Shown here: one piece after another, positions 18,128 to 27,269 of the stretch | Position numbering within the stretch: position 1 is the stretch's first letter | Layout: every line of letters starts with the position of its first letter | Notes under the pieces: generated by a model | What the model saw: the letters and a program-made list of their open reading frames with translations, nothing else | Database searches by the model: none | What the model was told of the DNA's origin: nothing | Made by a program: the position numbers and the translations under genes | Source of the DNA: Glaciecola blandensis | Lineage (GTDB): Bacteria > Pseudomonadota > Gammaproteobacteria > Enterobacterales > Alteromonadaceae | DNA length: 64,000 bases | Assembly (NCBI RefSeq): GCF_031846165.1 | Contig: NZ_JAVRIE010000001.1 | Coordinates: 1,132,163-1,196,162 of the forward strand | Direction of reading: 5' to 3'

Positions 18128-18217
18128 ATACCAATTATCAGCACAATACGCTTGCAACTGCCTCACATTTAAGTGAAAGTTAGCACATATTCGCCGCGTT
18201 AAGTGAGAAACTGAAAT

Positions 18218-19093
18218 ATGAGCTATACAACCGTTGGCCTAATAGGGAAAACAGACCACGAAGGTAGCCGCGTCAGTCTTAATGCTTTGGTGACTGAGTT
18301 AAAAGAACGTAATTGCACGATTTTAGTAGAAGCACGCATTAAAGAAGAACTCGATGATCGCTCGTTAGAGGTTTGCGCTTTAGAAACCTTAGGAGAGCGA
18401 GCTGAGTTAGCGATTGTTGTAGGCGGTGATGGTTATATGCTCGGTGCTGCTCGTATACTCGCTCAATTCGATACAGATGTTGTTGGCGTTAACCGTGGTA
18501 ATTTAGGCTTTCTGACTGATATCAACCCAGAAGATATTACCCGTCAAATCGCCAATATTTTTGAAGGTAAAGTGCACCGCGAAGAGCGCTTTTTGTTAGA
18601 AGCAAACGTCTTCAGAGAAGATAAACATCAAGAAACTAACGCTGCCGTCAATGAGATAGTTCTGCATCACGAAAAAGTGGCTCATATGATGGAATTTGAG
18701 TTATACGTCGACAATCAGTTCGTATTTAGTCAGCGCTCCGATGGTATTATTTGCGCTACTCCAACAGGTTCAACGGCTTACTCCTTATCCGGTGGTGGTC
18801 CTATATTGATGCCACAACTTGATGCACTCACTCTCGTTCCGATGTTTCCTCATACACTCAGCAGTCGACCGATCGTTGTTGATGCGAAAAGCGAAATCAC
18901 ACTGAAAGTGTCAAATGTGAATACCGACAATTTACAAGTGAGTTGTGACAGTCATATCGTGATTTCCTTGAAGCCCGGTGACGAAGTGCGAATTAGAAAG
19001 AATCCAAACAAGCTAAACTTAGTGCACCCTTTAGATTACAACTACTTTAATGTGCTGAGAACAAAGCTTAATTGGGGCAGTAAGCTTTACTAA
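18218..19093 (+). CDS. nadK: NAD kinase
   Basis: The 291-residue protein is NAD kinase, which phosphorylates NAD to NADP in the cytosol. The ATP-binding GGDGYMLGAAR motif lies near residue 68, followed by VNRGNLGFLTDI. The NAD-binding signature SDGIICATPTGSTAYSLSGGG is near 175-195. Length is normal. Its stop overlaps the start of anmK by one base (TAATG), so the two are probably translationally coupled. In many gammaproteobacteria nadK lies next to grpE and recN; here grpE is more than 12 kb away because of the accessory block. Confidence 0.97.
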   Translation: MSYTTVGLIGKTDHEGSRVSLNALVTELKERNCTILVEARIKEELDDRSLEVCALETLGERAELAIVVGGDGYMLGAARILAQFDTDVVGVNRGNLGFLTDINPEDITRQIANIFEGKVHREERFLLEANVFREDKHQETNAAVNEIVLHHEKVAHMMEFELYVDNQFVFSQRSDGIICATPTGSTAYSLSGGGPILMPQLDALTLVPMFPHTLSSRPIVVDAKSEITLKVSNVNTDNLQVSCDSHIVISLKPGDEVRIRKNPNKLNLVHPLDYNYFNVLRTKLNWGSKLY

Positions 19094-20325
19094 TGCAAGA
19101 TCGTATTCAAGCACTGTATGAGCTATCAAGAAAGAACGAACGACTGATTATTGGCCTGATGAGCGGAACATCCCTCGACGGCTTAGACATAGCGCTTTGT
19201 TCTTGTTCTGGAAGCGGCAGAGACACCCAAATATCTTTATTGGCATTCGAGACCCAAGCTTATTCTTCAGAGTTTAGATCAGCAGTATCTCAAGTATTCG
19301 CAAAGCAAGCAGTAAAACATGACCTTATTTGTTGGTTAAATGCCTACATTGCACGTGAACATGCTGCAATGGTAAACCAATTCTTGCGTAAACATGAATT
19401 CCAACGCGATGATATCGATTTAATTGCCAGTCATGGGCAAACCGTTTATCACCGTCCTTTGTCACTAACCAGTATTGAGGGCCACATATCCAATGTCCCC
19501 TCTCATTCGCCTTGCAACAGCACACTACAGCTAGGAGATGGTGACCATATTGCCTCCCTAACAGGGATAATAACCCTCAGTGACTTTCGGCAAAAACACA
19601 TTGCTCACGGAGGTGAAGGTGCGCCGTTGGCAATGTATGGAGATTACTTGTTACTTGCAGACAAACGTGAGAACCGATGCTTAGTCAATATCGGTGGCAT
19701 TGCTAACTTCACGTTTTTACCCGCCAATAGTGCGTTTTCAGATACTGTTTGTTCTGATATAGGGCCGGGTAACACATTAATGGATGCTCTTGTGCAGCAA
19801 GCTCTTGGCGAAGCTTTTGACCGAGATGCGAGACTCGCGCGCACTGGCAAAGTCAATAAAGCCCTGTTCGCACTACTATGCAAAGAACCCTATGTTTGCG
19901 CCCCTTTGCCTAAAACCACGGGTCCTGAACTATTTAATTTGGCATGGTTATCAACCATTCAAGCCAATCATGACTTAACAGAACTCCCATTGGAAGATTT
20001 GCTCGCAACACTAAATTACTTCAGTGCTTGGTGTATTGCTAGCCACATCGAAAAATTAGACCGCCCCGTCGAGGTTTATCTGAGTGGCGGTGGCGCGCAC
20101 AACCCATTGCTATGCGACAACCTAAAAACCCTGCTCGGTCAAACACTGCATACTACCGACGAGCTGGGGCTAGATGGAGACGCTAAAGAGGCCATACTCT
20201 TTGCCCTGCTGGCGAATGAATGTGTTTCCGGTAAGCCTACTAGCTTTGGTACAGGTGATACAGCGAACAATATCGCGAATAATCGACCTGTTGTAAGTAT
20301 GGGCAAAATTTCTCTACCAGACTAG
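19093..20325 (+). CDS. anmK: Anhydro-N-acetylmuramic acid kinase
   Basis: The 410-residue protein matches AnmK, which cleaves and phosphorylates 1,6-anhydro-MurNAc to MurNAc-6-phosphate during cell-wall recycling in the cytosol. It shows the ATPase-fold motifs IGLMSGTSLDGLDIALC (near the N-terminus), SHGQTVYHRP, NIGGIANFTFLP and SDIGPGNTLMDAL. A C-terminal YLSGGGAHNP element follows. It is slightly longer than typical (about 370 residues), mainly in the first third. It overlaps nadK by one base, an uncommon insertion between nadK and recN. Confidence 0.96.
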   Translation: MQDRIQALYELSRKNERLIIGLMSGTSLDGLDIALCSCSGSGRDTQISLLAFETQAYSSEFRSAVSQVFAKQAVKHDLICWLNAYIAREHAAMVNQFLRKHEFQRDDIDLIASHGQTVYHRPLSLTSIEGHISNVPSHSPCNSTLQLGDGDHIASLTGIITLSDFRQKHIAHGGEGAPLAMYGDYLLLADKRENRCLVNIGGIANFTFLPANSAFSDTVCSDIGPGNTLMDALVQQALGEAFDRDARLARTGKVNKALFALLCKEPYVCAPLPKTTGPELFNLAWLSTIQANHDLTELPLEDLLATLNYFSAWCIASHIEKLDRPVEVYLSGGGAHNPLLCDNLKTLLGQTLHTTDELGLDGDAKEAILFALLANECVSGKPTSFGTGDTANNIANNRPVVSMGKISLPD

Positions 20326-20370
20326 GGCTTACCTAATCATTTCTTTTTTTACTTTCACACAAAACCATTC

Positions 20371-20405
20371 TTTACATACAGCAAAACACTGTATATATTA
20401 ACAGT
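20371..20405 (+). promoter_or_regulatory. recN promoter with perfect LexA box
   Basis: TTTACA at 20371-20376 and TATATT at 20394-20399 are separated by 17 bases, a good housekeeping promoter. A perfect CTGT-N8-ACAG LexA site (20389-20404) lies right over the -10 element, 26 bp before the recN ATG. LexA bound there would block transcription until DNA damage induces the SOS response. Confidence 0.9.
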
Positions 20406-20429
20406 GCACTCATAATCGGAAAAAATACA

Positions 20430-22103
20430 ATGTTAGCGCATATTTCTGTCAAAAATTTCGCCGTAGTAAAACAAATTCAAGTTGATGTTGCACATGGGTT
20501 GACCGCAATTACAGGTGAAACCGGCGCAGGTAAGTCTATCGCTATTGACGCGCTTAGTTTATGTCTGGGCGATAGAGCCGATGCATCTAGTGTTCGCAAA
20601 GGTGCAGAGAAAGCAGAAATAATCGCGCATTTTGATATTGCCAAGGTTCCACTAGCCAAAGCATGGTTATCGGAACACGAGCTAGAACAAGAAGATAACC
20701 CTAATGAATGCTTTATACGCCGTGTAATCAACCAAGAAGGCCGATCAAAGGCATTTGTAAACGGTATCGCTGTATCATTAAACCAGCTGAAAGCCTTAGG
20801 CCAGTATCTAGTCGCTATTCATGGTCAGAATGCACATCAGCAACTTCTCAAAGTTGACAATCAACGTCGTCTTTTAGATACCTTTTCCGAACACACAAAC
20901 TTATTATCGTCAGTGTCGACAGCCTTTCATAGCTTAAAGTCGAAACAGGCCGAGTTGAATCAGTTACAAGCTGAGCAACAACAACGTAATGATCGTAAAA
21001 ACCTACTAGAGTACCAAGTTGCAGAGCTTGATGAATTTAGCATTGAAGAAAATGAATTTAGCGAACTAGAAATAGAGCATAAGCGCTTGAGCAATAGCCA
21101 AACTCTACTTGAACAAGCTCAATTGAGCTTTCACCAGTTATATGAAGGCGATGAGTTTAATGCTTTATCAGCCATTCGTTCGTGTATAAATAACCTGTCT
21201 GAGATGCAAGAACATGACTCGCAGCTATCACCCATTGTTGATGTTCTCTCCGAGGCAGCAATACAAGTAGACGAGGCAGCACAAGAATTAAGGCAATATA
21301 GCGAACAATTAGAAATCGATCCAATGCGCATGCAGCAAGTTGAACAGCGATACAGCCAAGCAATGGATCTCGCTCGCAAACACTATGTCTCTCCTGAAAA
21401 CCTGTACGCTAAGCATATGGAGCTGGCGAATGAATACGCCAGTTTGCTAAAGGATGAAGACAGCTTGTCGGAATTGGTCATAGAATGTGAAGCGCTATTC
21501 AATGAATACAATCAACAAGCAGAGCTTCTTTGTGAGTCACGTACCAAGCACGCAAGTGTATTAGCAGGTAAAATTCAAGCTTATATTAGCGAAATGAATA
21601 TGCCTCACGCTAAGGTAAGCATTGACGTTAACCATAGTATTGAGCAGGCACCGAGTGCGAATGGTCGTGACCATGTGCAAATAAAGGTCTCCACTAACCC
21701 TGGTCAGGCAGCTGATGCATTAGATAAAGTCGTCTCAGGGGGTGAGTTATCTCGAATCGGTCTAGCAATACAAGTCATTACTGCTAGCGGTAACAATATC
21801 CCTACGATGATATTCGATGAAGTAGATACTGGTATCAGCGGTCCAACAGCGTCTATTGTCGGTCGCTTGCTACGCAAGCTTGGTGAAGTATCACAAGTCA
21901 TGTGCGTCACTCACTTACCGCAAGTTGCCGCACATGGACATAACCAAGTTTTTGTGACAAAGCTCAGCGATGGAGACTCCACAGAAACGAGAATGTTGAA
22001 GCTGTCTGAGCCAGAAAGAGTTAACGAAATCGCCCGCTTGCTAGCCGGTGATAAATTGACCGATACAGCAATCGCCAATGCAAAAGACTTGCTTAAATTG
22101 TAG
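20430..22103 (+). CDS. recN: DNA repair protein RecN
   Basis: The 557-residue protein is RecN, an SMC-like ATPase that supports double-strand-break repair in the cytosol. The N-terminal Walker A is GETGAGKS (near residue 30). A long coiled-coil region occupies about 150-370. The C-terminal half has VVSGGELSRIGLAIQ (signature), the Walker B stretch PTMIFDEVDTGISG, and CVTHLPQVAAHG. Length and order are normal. Expression is likely SOS-controlled, as an ideal LexA box overlaps the promoter. bamE follows after 199 bp, as in many relatives. Confidence 0.98.
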   Translation: MLAHISVKNFAVVKQIQVDVAHGLTAITGETGAGKSIAIDALSLCLGDRADASSVRKGAEKAEIIAHFDIAKVPLAKAWLSEHELEQEDNPNECFIRRVINQEGRSKAFVNGIAVSLNQLKALGQYLVAIHGQNAHQQLLKVDNQRRLLDTFSEHTNLLSSVSTAFHSLKSKQAELNQLQAEQQQRNDRKNLLEYQVAELDEFSIEENEFSELEIEHKRLSNSQTLLEQAQLSFHQLYEGDEFNALSAIRSCINNLSEMQEHDSQLSPIVDVLSEAAIQVDEAAQELRQYSEQLEIDPMRMQQVEQRYSQAMDLARKHYVSPENLYAKHMELANEYASLLKDEDSLSELVIECEALFNEYNQQAELLCESRTKHASVLAGKIQAYISEMNMPHAKVSIDVNHSIEQAPSANGRDHVQIKVSTNPGQAADALDKVVSGGELSRIGLAIQVITASGNNIPTMIFDEVDTGISGPTASIVGRLLRKLGEVSQVMCVTHLPQVAAHGHNQVFVTKLSDGDSTETRMLKLSEPERVNEIARLLAGDKLTDTAIANAKDLLKL

Positions 22104-22302
22104 TTCCAGCTTTGGTTTAGGACACAAAATACCCCAAACCTCCAGGACGAAAGCAAAATAGAACTAATTAAGAGTTGAATGGTCTCAGTTTAGTGGGTAG
22201 CATCTGCCCTCAGTAGAAACGAGGTAATTCCTATCTCACTTAATAGTACAGATTAAATTTTACGCAATGGCGTGGTTTAGCAACACAAACTCGGACAAAT
22301 AA

Positions 22303-22659
22303 ATGAAGTTAACGCACATCCTCATCATCTTAACGATAGTTTTTTCAACAACAGCGTGTAAAAACTGGATATATCGTATAGATATCCCTCAGGGCAATTA
22401 TCTGGACGACCGCGACGTACAAAAACTGCGTATCAGTATGACCAAAGAGCAAGTTATTTATGTACTTGGGCACCCTGTAGTAGAAGATTCGTTTGATCTT
22501 GATACTTGGTATTATGTTTACGAAATGAAACGTGGCATGAGCAAACGTGGTGAAGACTTCAAGAAAGAGCTGATTATCCGCTTTGAGGGTGACAAGTTAG
22601 TTGAAGTGGTAGGCGACTTTGAATTGTCAGAAGAGTTTAATACACCGCTAGATGCTTAA
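22303..22659 (+). CDS. bamE: Outer-membrane assembly lipoprotein BamE
   Basis: The 118-residue protein has a lipoprotein signal peptide (cleavage before cysteine 19 in TTACKNW) and the small SmpA/OmlA fold. Family motifs are DIPQGNYLDDRDVQKLRISM, KEQVIYVLGHPV and DTWYYVYEMKRG. BamE is a periplasm-facing accessory lipoprotein of the BAM complex, which inserts beta-barrel proteins into the outer membrane. It follows recN, the usual gammaproteobacterial arrangement. Its stop codon directly abuts the convergent stop of the interrupted cyclase gene. The 199-bp stretch between recN and bamE holds no other feature I can support. Confidence 0.97.
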   Translation: MKLTHILIILTIVFSTTACKNWIYRIDIPQGNYLDDRDVQKLRISMTKEQVIYVLGHPVVEDSFDLDTWYYVYEMKRGMSKRGEDFKKELIIRFEGDKLVEVVGDFELSEEFNTPLDA

Positions 22660-23772
22660 TTATCGAAGCGAAGGCGCAGTCACGAAGGTATTGCGCCCTC
22701 TTCGCTTGGCTTGATACATCGCAGCGTCTGCATCTTTAAACAACCTATCCTTTATTTCTACTGAGTTTTCTCCCTCTTCTATCATACTAACAGATGTGCC
22801 AATAGATACTTCCAAGTCTATAAGCTGGATGTCCGTCAGAATATCTCTACAGGCTTGTGTCAGCTCCTCAGGCTTTGCGTCGTACATAACAATAGCGAAC
22901 TCATCCCCAGATAGGCGCACGGCATAATTGTGCACCCCATCGCAGCGCTATACCAATACTTCAGCAAGGTTGATGAGACAATCGTCCCCATAAGCATGAC
23001 CGAAACGATCGTTAATATCTTTGAAGTTATCAACATCTACCACAATCAGTGATACTTCTTTGAACTCTGTTCGCGCTTTATCAATTAGCAAAAGAAGTTG
23101 CTTACCGAAATAACGGCTATTTTTTAAACCGGTCAGGCGGTCCGTAATCGAATCTCCATATAGTTCATGGATCATCTGATAGTTTTCCGCAAGTTGACCG
23201 ACGATGCTTTTATTTATCAGTAAACACATCGCCATGATACAAGCGTAAATAAAACATTGAAAAATGACCGCGGGATAAGTCCAGCCGACAATAGGATAAA
23301 CCAACATAATGAGCGCAAGCAGAATTGCGCTAATGATTGCGGTGGGTTTTATTGGCATGGTGGTCATCAGGCAGCCAATTAGGATGAGCAAGACAAAGCC
23401 TAATTCAGAAAAGTTGACGTCGTATGTTCTAGCGAGAGCAAATACAAAGATATGGACAACACCAGCGCCCAAATATACATAAAGTGACAAGCCTAGATTA
23501 GTGCTTCTTGATTTGAATTCTTTACTCCAGAAAAAATAGACAAGCACAGCTAGTGGAATGATGACAAAGATTGATCTGACTAGTATCGTAATTTGATGAA
23601 CACTAGGTTCAAAACGGTAATAGTCCATCACGGTGAAAGCGAGATAAATAATAAGAGCAAATGAAAAGGACCAACGTTTGAAGCTGAGTGTTGATTGAGC
23701 TGTAAATTCATCGAGTCCGCTTTGATAGTCTTTCTTATCGCGCACACTCTGAAAAGTACGTAAGCTATCCAA
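22660..23772 (-). pseudogene. GGDEF-domain diguanylate cyclase interrupted by an in-frame amber codon
   Basis: The frame reads through 274 residues, meets TAG at 22948-22950, then continues in the same frame for 95 more codons to a normal stop. The first part has about six membrane helices and the start of a GGDEF domain (DRLTGLKNSRYF, DVDNFKDINDRFGHAYGDD). The second part carries RLSGDEFAIVMYD and the domain's end (DADAAMYQAKRRGRNTF). One C-to-T change in a glutamine codon (CAG to TAG) would explain it. The signature is SGDEF, not GGDEF, and there is no RxxD inhibitory site. The TTG start lies six bases after the fimV stop, so it was probably co-transcribed with fimV. It could be a recent pseudogene, a suppressed stop or a sequencing error. 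Confidence 0.8.
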
Positions 23773-23778
23773 GATGAC

Positions 23779-26700
23779 TTACCCTTTTAGCTGCGCTAGC
23801 AATAACCTAGCTTCTTCTTGTTGTTCATCATCACCCTTCTCAGCAACTTCCTCGAGTAGCTCTGACGCAGCTTCATTGTCTTCCATATCGATGTAGACAC
23901 GCGCCAAGTCAAGGTTACTGGCCTGATCCGCATTCATATCAACATCAATACTGGTGTCATCATTTAAAAAGCTATCTAATGACATATCTATATTTAGCTC
24001 AATTTCATCATCACTGGCAGGCGGCAGCTTTTCACTCTCTTCAATTAAGTTATCAACATCAATGAAGGCTGAATCAGGATCATTATTATCATCTGATTCA
24101 TCGAAGAGCGCAGTCAAATCTAAATCTGGATTATCTAGCTCCAAATCCTGTTTCGGCTCTTTCTCCGCTTTTGTATTACTCGCCTCTTGTGTTTCCGCTT
24201 GTTCTAGGTCTGCTAGTTTAGAACCAGTGTCATCTTCTAGCGCCCCCATATCAGCTAACAAGGAGTCAAAATCTGCGTCTTCTATTTCTTGCAGCACTTC
24301 ATCTTCGGTGCTTCGGTCAGCCTCTTTGTCTGTGCTAGTACCTAAATTATCTGAATCAAGGAAATCGCCTTCATCTAATTCGGATTTATCGTCATCTAAC
24401 CAGTCGTCAAGGTCGGGTAGATCCAAGATACTGTCGTCGATAGTTTCATCCAAGTCGCTTGTACTTGGTGCAGTTTCCACATCAGCTTCTGGTTCTGGCT
24501 CTATTTCAGGTTTTGGCTCTAGTTCTGCTTCTGGCTCTAGTTCAGGTTCTGGCTCTAGTTCAGGTTCTAGCTCTGGCTCTTGGTCTGAGGGAAGCTCAAT
24601 ATCTAACTCACTCAAATCAATGTCATCTAACTCGTCTGTATCAACTTCTAAAGAATCATCAAGTTCATTATCTAATTCAGTTAATAACTCATCCGTTAGG
24701 TCAGACAGATCATTTGTCTCTTGAGAACTTTCAGCATCAACGTTAATAAAATCATCAACGTCATCGAAATCTGAGCCTGTTACCTCTGACGCTAGTTCGC
24801 TTTCAGAAGGGCCATTTTCTTCAGTCTGACCTGCTGTTGTTTGGACTTCGTCTTGACTCTGAGAGTCTACAGTTGAGTTCGCTCTGTCTGGCTCGAGTAT
24901 CTCGTCCAACAATGCATCTCTGTTAGAATCCAAATCTTCATCTTCAACATGATTATTCAATAAATCATCAAGGCTGTCGTCCAAAACAGAGTCAATATCA
25001 ATTTCCTCCGCCTCTTCGTCAGCGTCGAGATCAATCGTAAAATCTTCTTCATCAAGACCGCTGTCGCTCAGATCAAATACGTCGTCATCATCGTCGTCAG
25101 GCATTTCAACACCTAATTCAGATAAAAGTTCGTCGCTCAAGGGGTCACTGAGTTCTTTAACATCGACATCATCGGAAATTTCATCAAGTTCCGCTTCTGA
25201 CTCAGCAAGCACTTCAGCAATATCCGCTTCAACATCTTTCGTCAGTTCGTCAATGGATTGTATTGTTCTTTGAGATTCAGCAGAGCTTGATGCTTGAGCA
25301 TCTTGTTCATCAAGTGAATCTAAGTCTAGGTCATCGTCTTCTTCATAATTGTTATTGTCGATATCATCAATCAAACTATCTGTAAGCGTGTTGATTTCGA
25401 TATTCTTTTCGGTAATTTCAGCTTCAATTTGTTCAATTACATTTTCTGTTATTTCACCAGAAGGGTCGAGTGAAATACCGTCTGGCACATCACCATCAAG
25501 CGCGTTCTGCTCTAAGAGGTCGTCAATACTAATTTCGTCTTGCTCATCTTCACTCTCGGTCAGATTGGTCGACGCACCGACGTCAACATCAGCCTCTGAT
25601 AGCTCCGCAAATTCATCTTCCAGTCCAAGATCATCATTGTCTATACTACTCGCATCAATTGCGTTGGTAATATTGACATCACCACCTTCCAACATTTGGT
25701 CAATATCGACCTCCGGTGGCTCATCGTCTGCGTCTGCTTTCTTCGCTTCAACGTCACCGTCGAGGGCGCTTTCTAGTTCATCATCTAAACTGATTTCGTC
25801 TTCATCTAAACTGAAGTCATCTTCATCAACAGGCGATTCGAGGTCGCCAAGATCAGAATCAAGGCTATCTAAATCTAGATCATCAATATCTAGGTCGTCA
25901 TCGTCGGGAAGCTCACTACCTTTGTTATCATCCTTCTGATCCGGCACCAACATTTCATCTTCTAAATCACCGAAATCATCGATATCAGGAGAAATTTCGT
26001 CAATCGTTTCTTCTAACTCGTCAGAAAGGATATCGTCAAGGAGGTCGTCATCGGATACAGTTTCGCTTTCAAGCATTGCCAACAAATCGTCTGCATCTTT
26101 ACTAGCAGCATCATCTAATACAAGCTCATCCTCGTCTAACACGCTCGATTTAGGTTCATCGTTTGCATTTTGTGGCTTCGGTTTTCTTAGCAACAGTAAA
26201 GCAATCAGGACAAAAATAAGGAAACCGGCGACGGTAGTAGAAATAATGATGAAAAATGGATCTCGAATCAAAGAGCCCATCGAATCTTGCTTTGATTGCT
26301 CTTCTCGCAACTGCATAAGACGAACGAACTCTTTTAGCTCTTCGATCTCTGCGGCTTGTTGATTCAATTCTGTTTCAAACTGGTCACTCAGTTCTGTTTT
26401 TAGAGTGTTGAACTCTTCATCTTTCGCCGCCAATGTCTCAAGTACAAGACGATTTTCATCAACGATGCTCTGCGTAGCTTGAATAGATACGTCTAGCTGC
26501 TCTCTGAGTTGCTTAACAACTTGGCTTTGCTGGTTGCGTAAACGGTTTATTTGTTGTTGAAAACGCTGTTGTGCTTCATCAAGCTCTTCTTTGTTTACCA
26601 GAGGCACATCTGGTTTAAGATTGGTTTGAGTTTCTGGCGTTGTGTTTTCTGATGCTACGCTTCTACCTTGCCTGCCGGTCGCTGCCGCAAAATCACGGTC

Positions 26701-27063
26701 ATCTTGCTGTGCTTTCGCTAAAGCGCGTTGAGGGTCGATCCGAGCAATATAACGGTCGGTAGGCAACTGCAACATTGAACCATTCACCATCGTATTGAAA
26801 TTTCGATTGTTGAAGGCGCCAGGGTTCAATTCGTAAATCGCCAACATAACTTGATAAACGGTGAATTGTTGATTCTTTCTATATTGGCTTGATATAGCCC
26901 ATAAAGTATCAGATTGGTCTATTGGCCCATATACAACCCCTGAATAAACATCAGCGGCATTCCTTGGACCTTGAATTTGTGTTCCTTGTGCGGCCGCATT
27001 TGCTGAAGCGATAAGCAACAGAATGAAACCAAGCGAACGAATAAGCATTAACGACCACTTCAT
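23779..27063 (-). CDS. fimV: FimV/HubP-like polar scaffold protein
   Basis: The 1,094-residue protein has a signal peptide (about 1-25) and a periplasmic LysM-like domain (about 38-105) that should bind peptidoglycan. A coiled-coil stretch (about 160-260) and one membrane segment (about 270-292, VAGFLIFVLIALLLL) follow. A very long, strongly acidic Asp/Glu/Leu/Ser cytoplasmic region comes next, with a Pro-Glu repeat at about 828-860. The C-terminal 45 residues (LARVYIDMEDNEAASELLEE) form the conserved FimV C-terminal motif. In Pseudomonas FimV supports type IV pili, and in Vibrio HubP anchors polar proteins. It is followed by a cyclase gene and not by the truA seen in many relatives. Whether it serves pili, flagellum or chemotaxis is not visible. 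Confidence 0.93.
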   Translation of the reverse strand: MKWSLMLIRSLGFILLLIASANAAAQGTQIQGPRNAADVYSGVVYGPIDQSDTLWAISSQYRKNQQFTVYQVMLAIYELNPGAFNNRNFNTMVNGSMLQLPTDRYIARIDPQRALAKAQQDDRDFAAATGRQGRSVASENTTPETQTNLKPDVPLVNKEELDEAQQRFQQQINRLRNQQSQVVKQLREQLDVSIQATQSIVDENRLVLETLAAKDEEFNTLKTELSDQFETELNQQAAEIEELKEFVRLMQLREEQSKQDSMGSLIRDPFFIIISTTVAGFLIFVLIALLLLRKPKPQNANDEPKSSVLDEDELVLDDAASKDADDLLAMLESETVSDDDLLDDILSDELEETIDEISPDIDDFGDLEDEMLVPDQKDDNKGSELPDDDDLDIDDLDLDSLDSDLGDLESPVDEDDFSLDEDEISLDDELESALDGDVEAKKADADDEPPEVDIDQMLEGGDVNITNAIDASSIDNDDLGLEDEFAELSEADVDVGASTNLTESEDEQDEISIDDLLEQNALDGDVPDGISLDPSGEITENVIEQIEAEITEKNIEINTLTDSLIDDIDNNNYEEDDDLDLDSLDEQDAQASSSAESQRTIQSIDELTKDVEADIAEVLAESEAELDEISDDVDVKELSDPLSDELLSELGVEMPDDDDDDVFDLSDSGLDEEDFTIDLDADEEAEEIDIDSVLDDSLDDLLNNHVEDEDLDSNRDALLDEILEPDRANSTVDSQSQDEVQTTAGQTEENGPSESELASEVTGSDFDDVDDFINVDAESSQETNDLSDLTDELLTELDNELDDSLEVDTDELDDIDLSELDIELPSDQEPELEPELEPEPELEPEAELEPKPEIEPEPEADVETAPSTSDLDETIDDSILDLPDLDDWLDDDKSELDEGDFLDSDNLGTSTDKEADRSTEDEVLQEIEDADFDSLLADMGALEDDTGSKLADLEQAETQEASNTKAEKEPKQDLELDNPDLDLTALFDESDDNNDPDSAFIDVDNLIEESEKLPPASDDEIELNIDMSLDSFLNDDTSIDVDMNADQASNLDLARVYIDMEDNEAASELLEEVAEKGDDEQQEEARLLLAQLKG
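24485..24585 (-). repeat. Glu-Pro coding minisatellite inside fimV
   Basis: An imperfect tandem repeat encodes alternating Glu-Pro-Glu-Leu units in the acidic region. Two 18-base units (24533-24550 and 24551-24568) are identical. Such repeats can vary in copy number without changing frame, since the unit length is a multiple of three. Confidence 0.75.
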
Positions 27064-27151
27064 AATAACTTTTTCGACTCTCCAAATAGGATAATATTTT
27101 AGTAATGCGTCAGGATAAGCTTACGACTCAATAACTTGGTCAGACACTATT

Positions 27152-27214
27152 TGCCGACAAAGCAGGTTATAGTAACTCACCTATGCGAGTTACACTTTCA
27201 TCACTTTATCGGCA
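27152..27214 (-). other. Nested inverted repeats between asd and fimV
   Basis: An outer 11-bp repeat (27152-27162 with 27204-27214) encloses an inner 7-bp repeat GTAACTC/GAGTTAC (27172-27178 with 27187-27193). The single outer mismatch becomes a G-U pair only in minus-strand RNA, which argues for a transcript in the asd-to-fimV direction. No U-tract follows, so it is not a standard terminator. It may be a processing or leader structure before fimV. Confidence 0.45.
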
Positions 27215-27269
27215 GTTTTGGCTCAATGTTTACTAGCATTATCTATTGCTAGATGAACATTCACTCTAC

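Noticed and set aside
22948..22950. Pyrrolysine or other recoding at the amber codon
   Set aside because: No recoding genes are visible, the group is not known for it, and a glutamine-to-stop change explains the site fully.
24485..24585. CRISPR-like array
   Set aside because: The units are short, contiguous and in frame with fimV, without spacers of constant length.
23954..25939. Long plus-strand serine-rich frames opposite fimV
   Set aside because: They are mirror images of the Asp/Glu-rich codons on the coding strand and lack ribosome sites.
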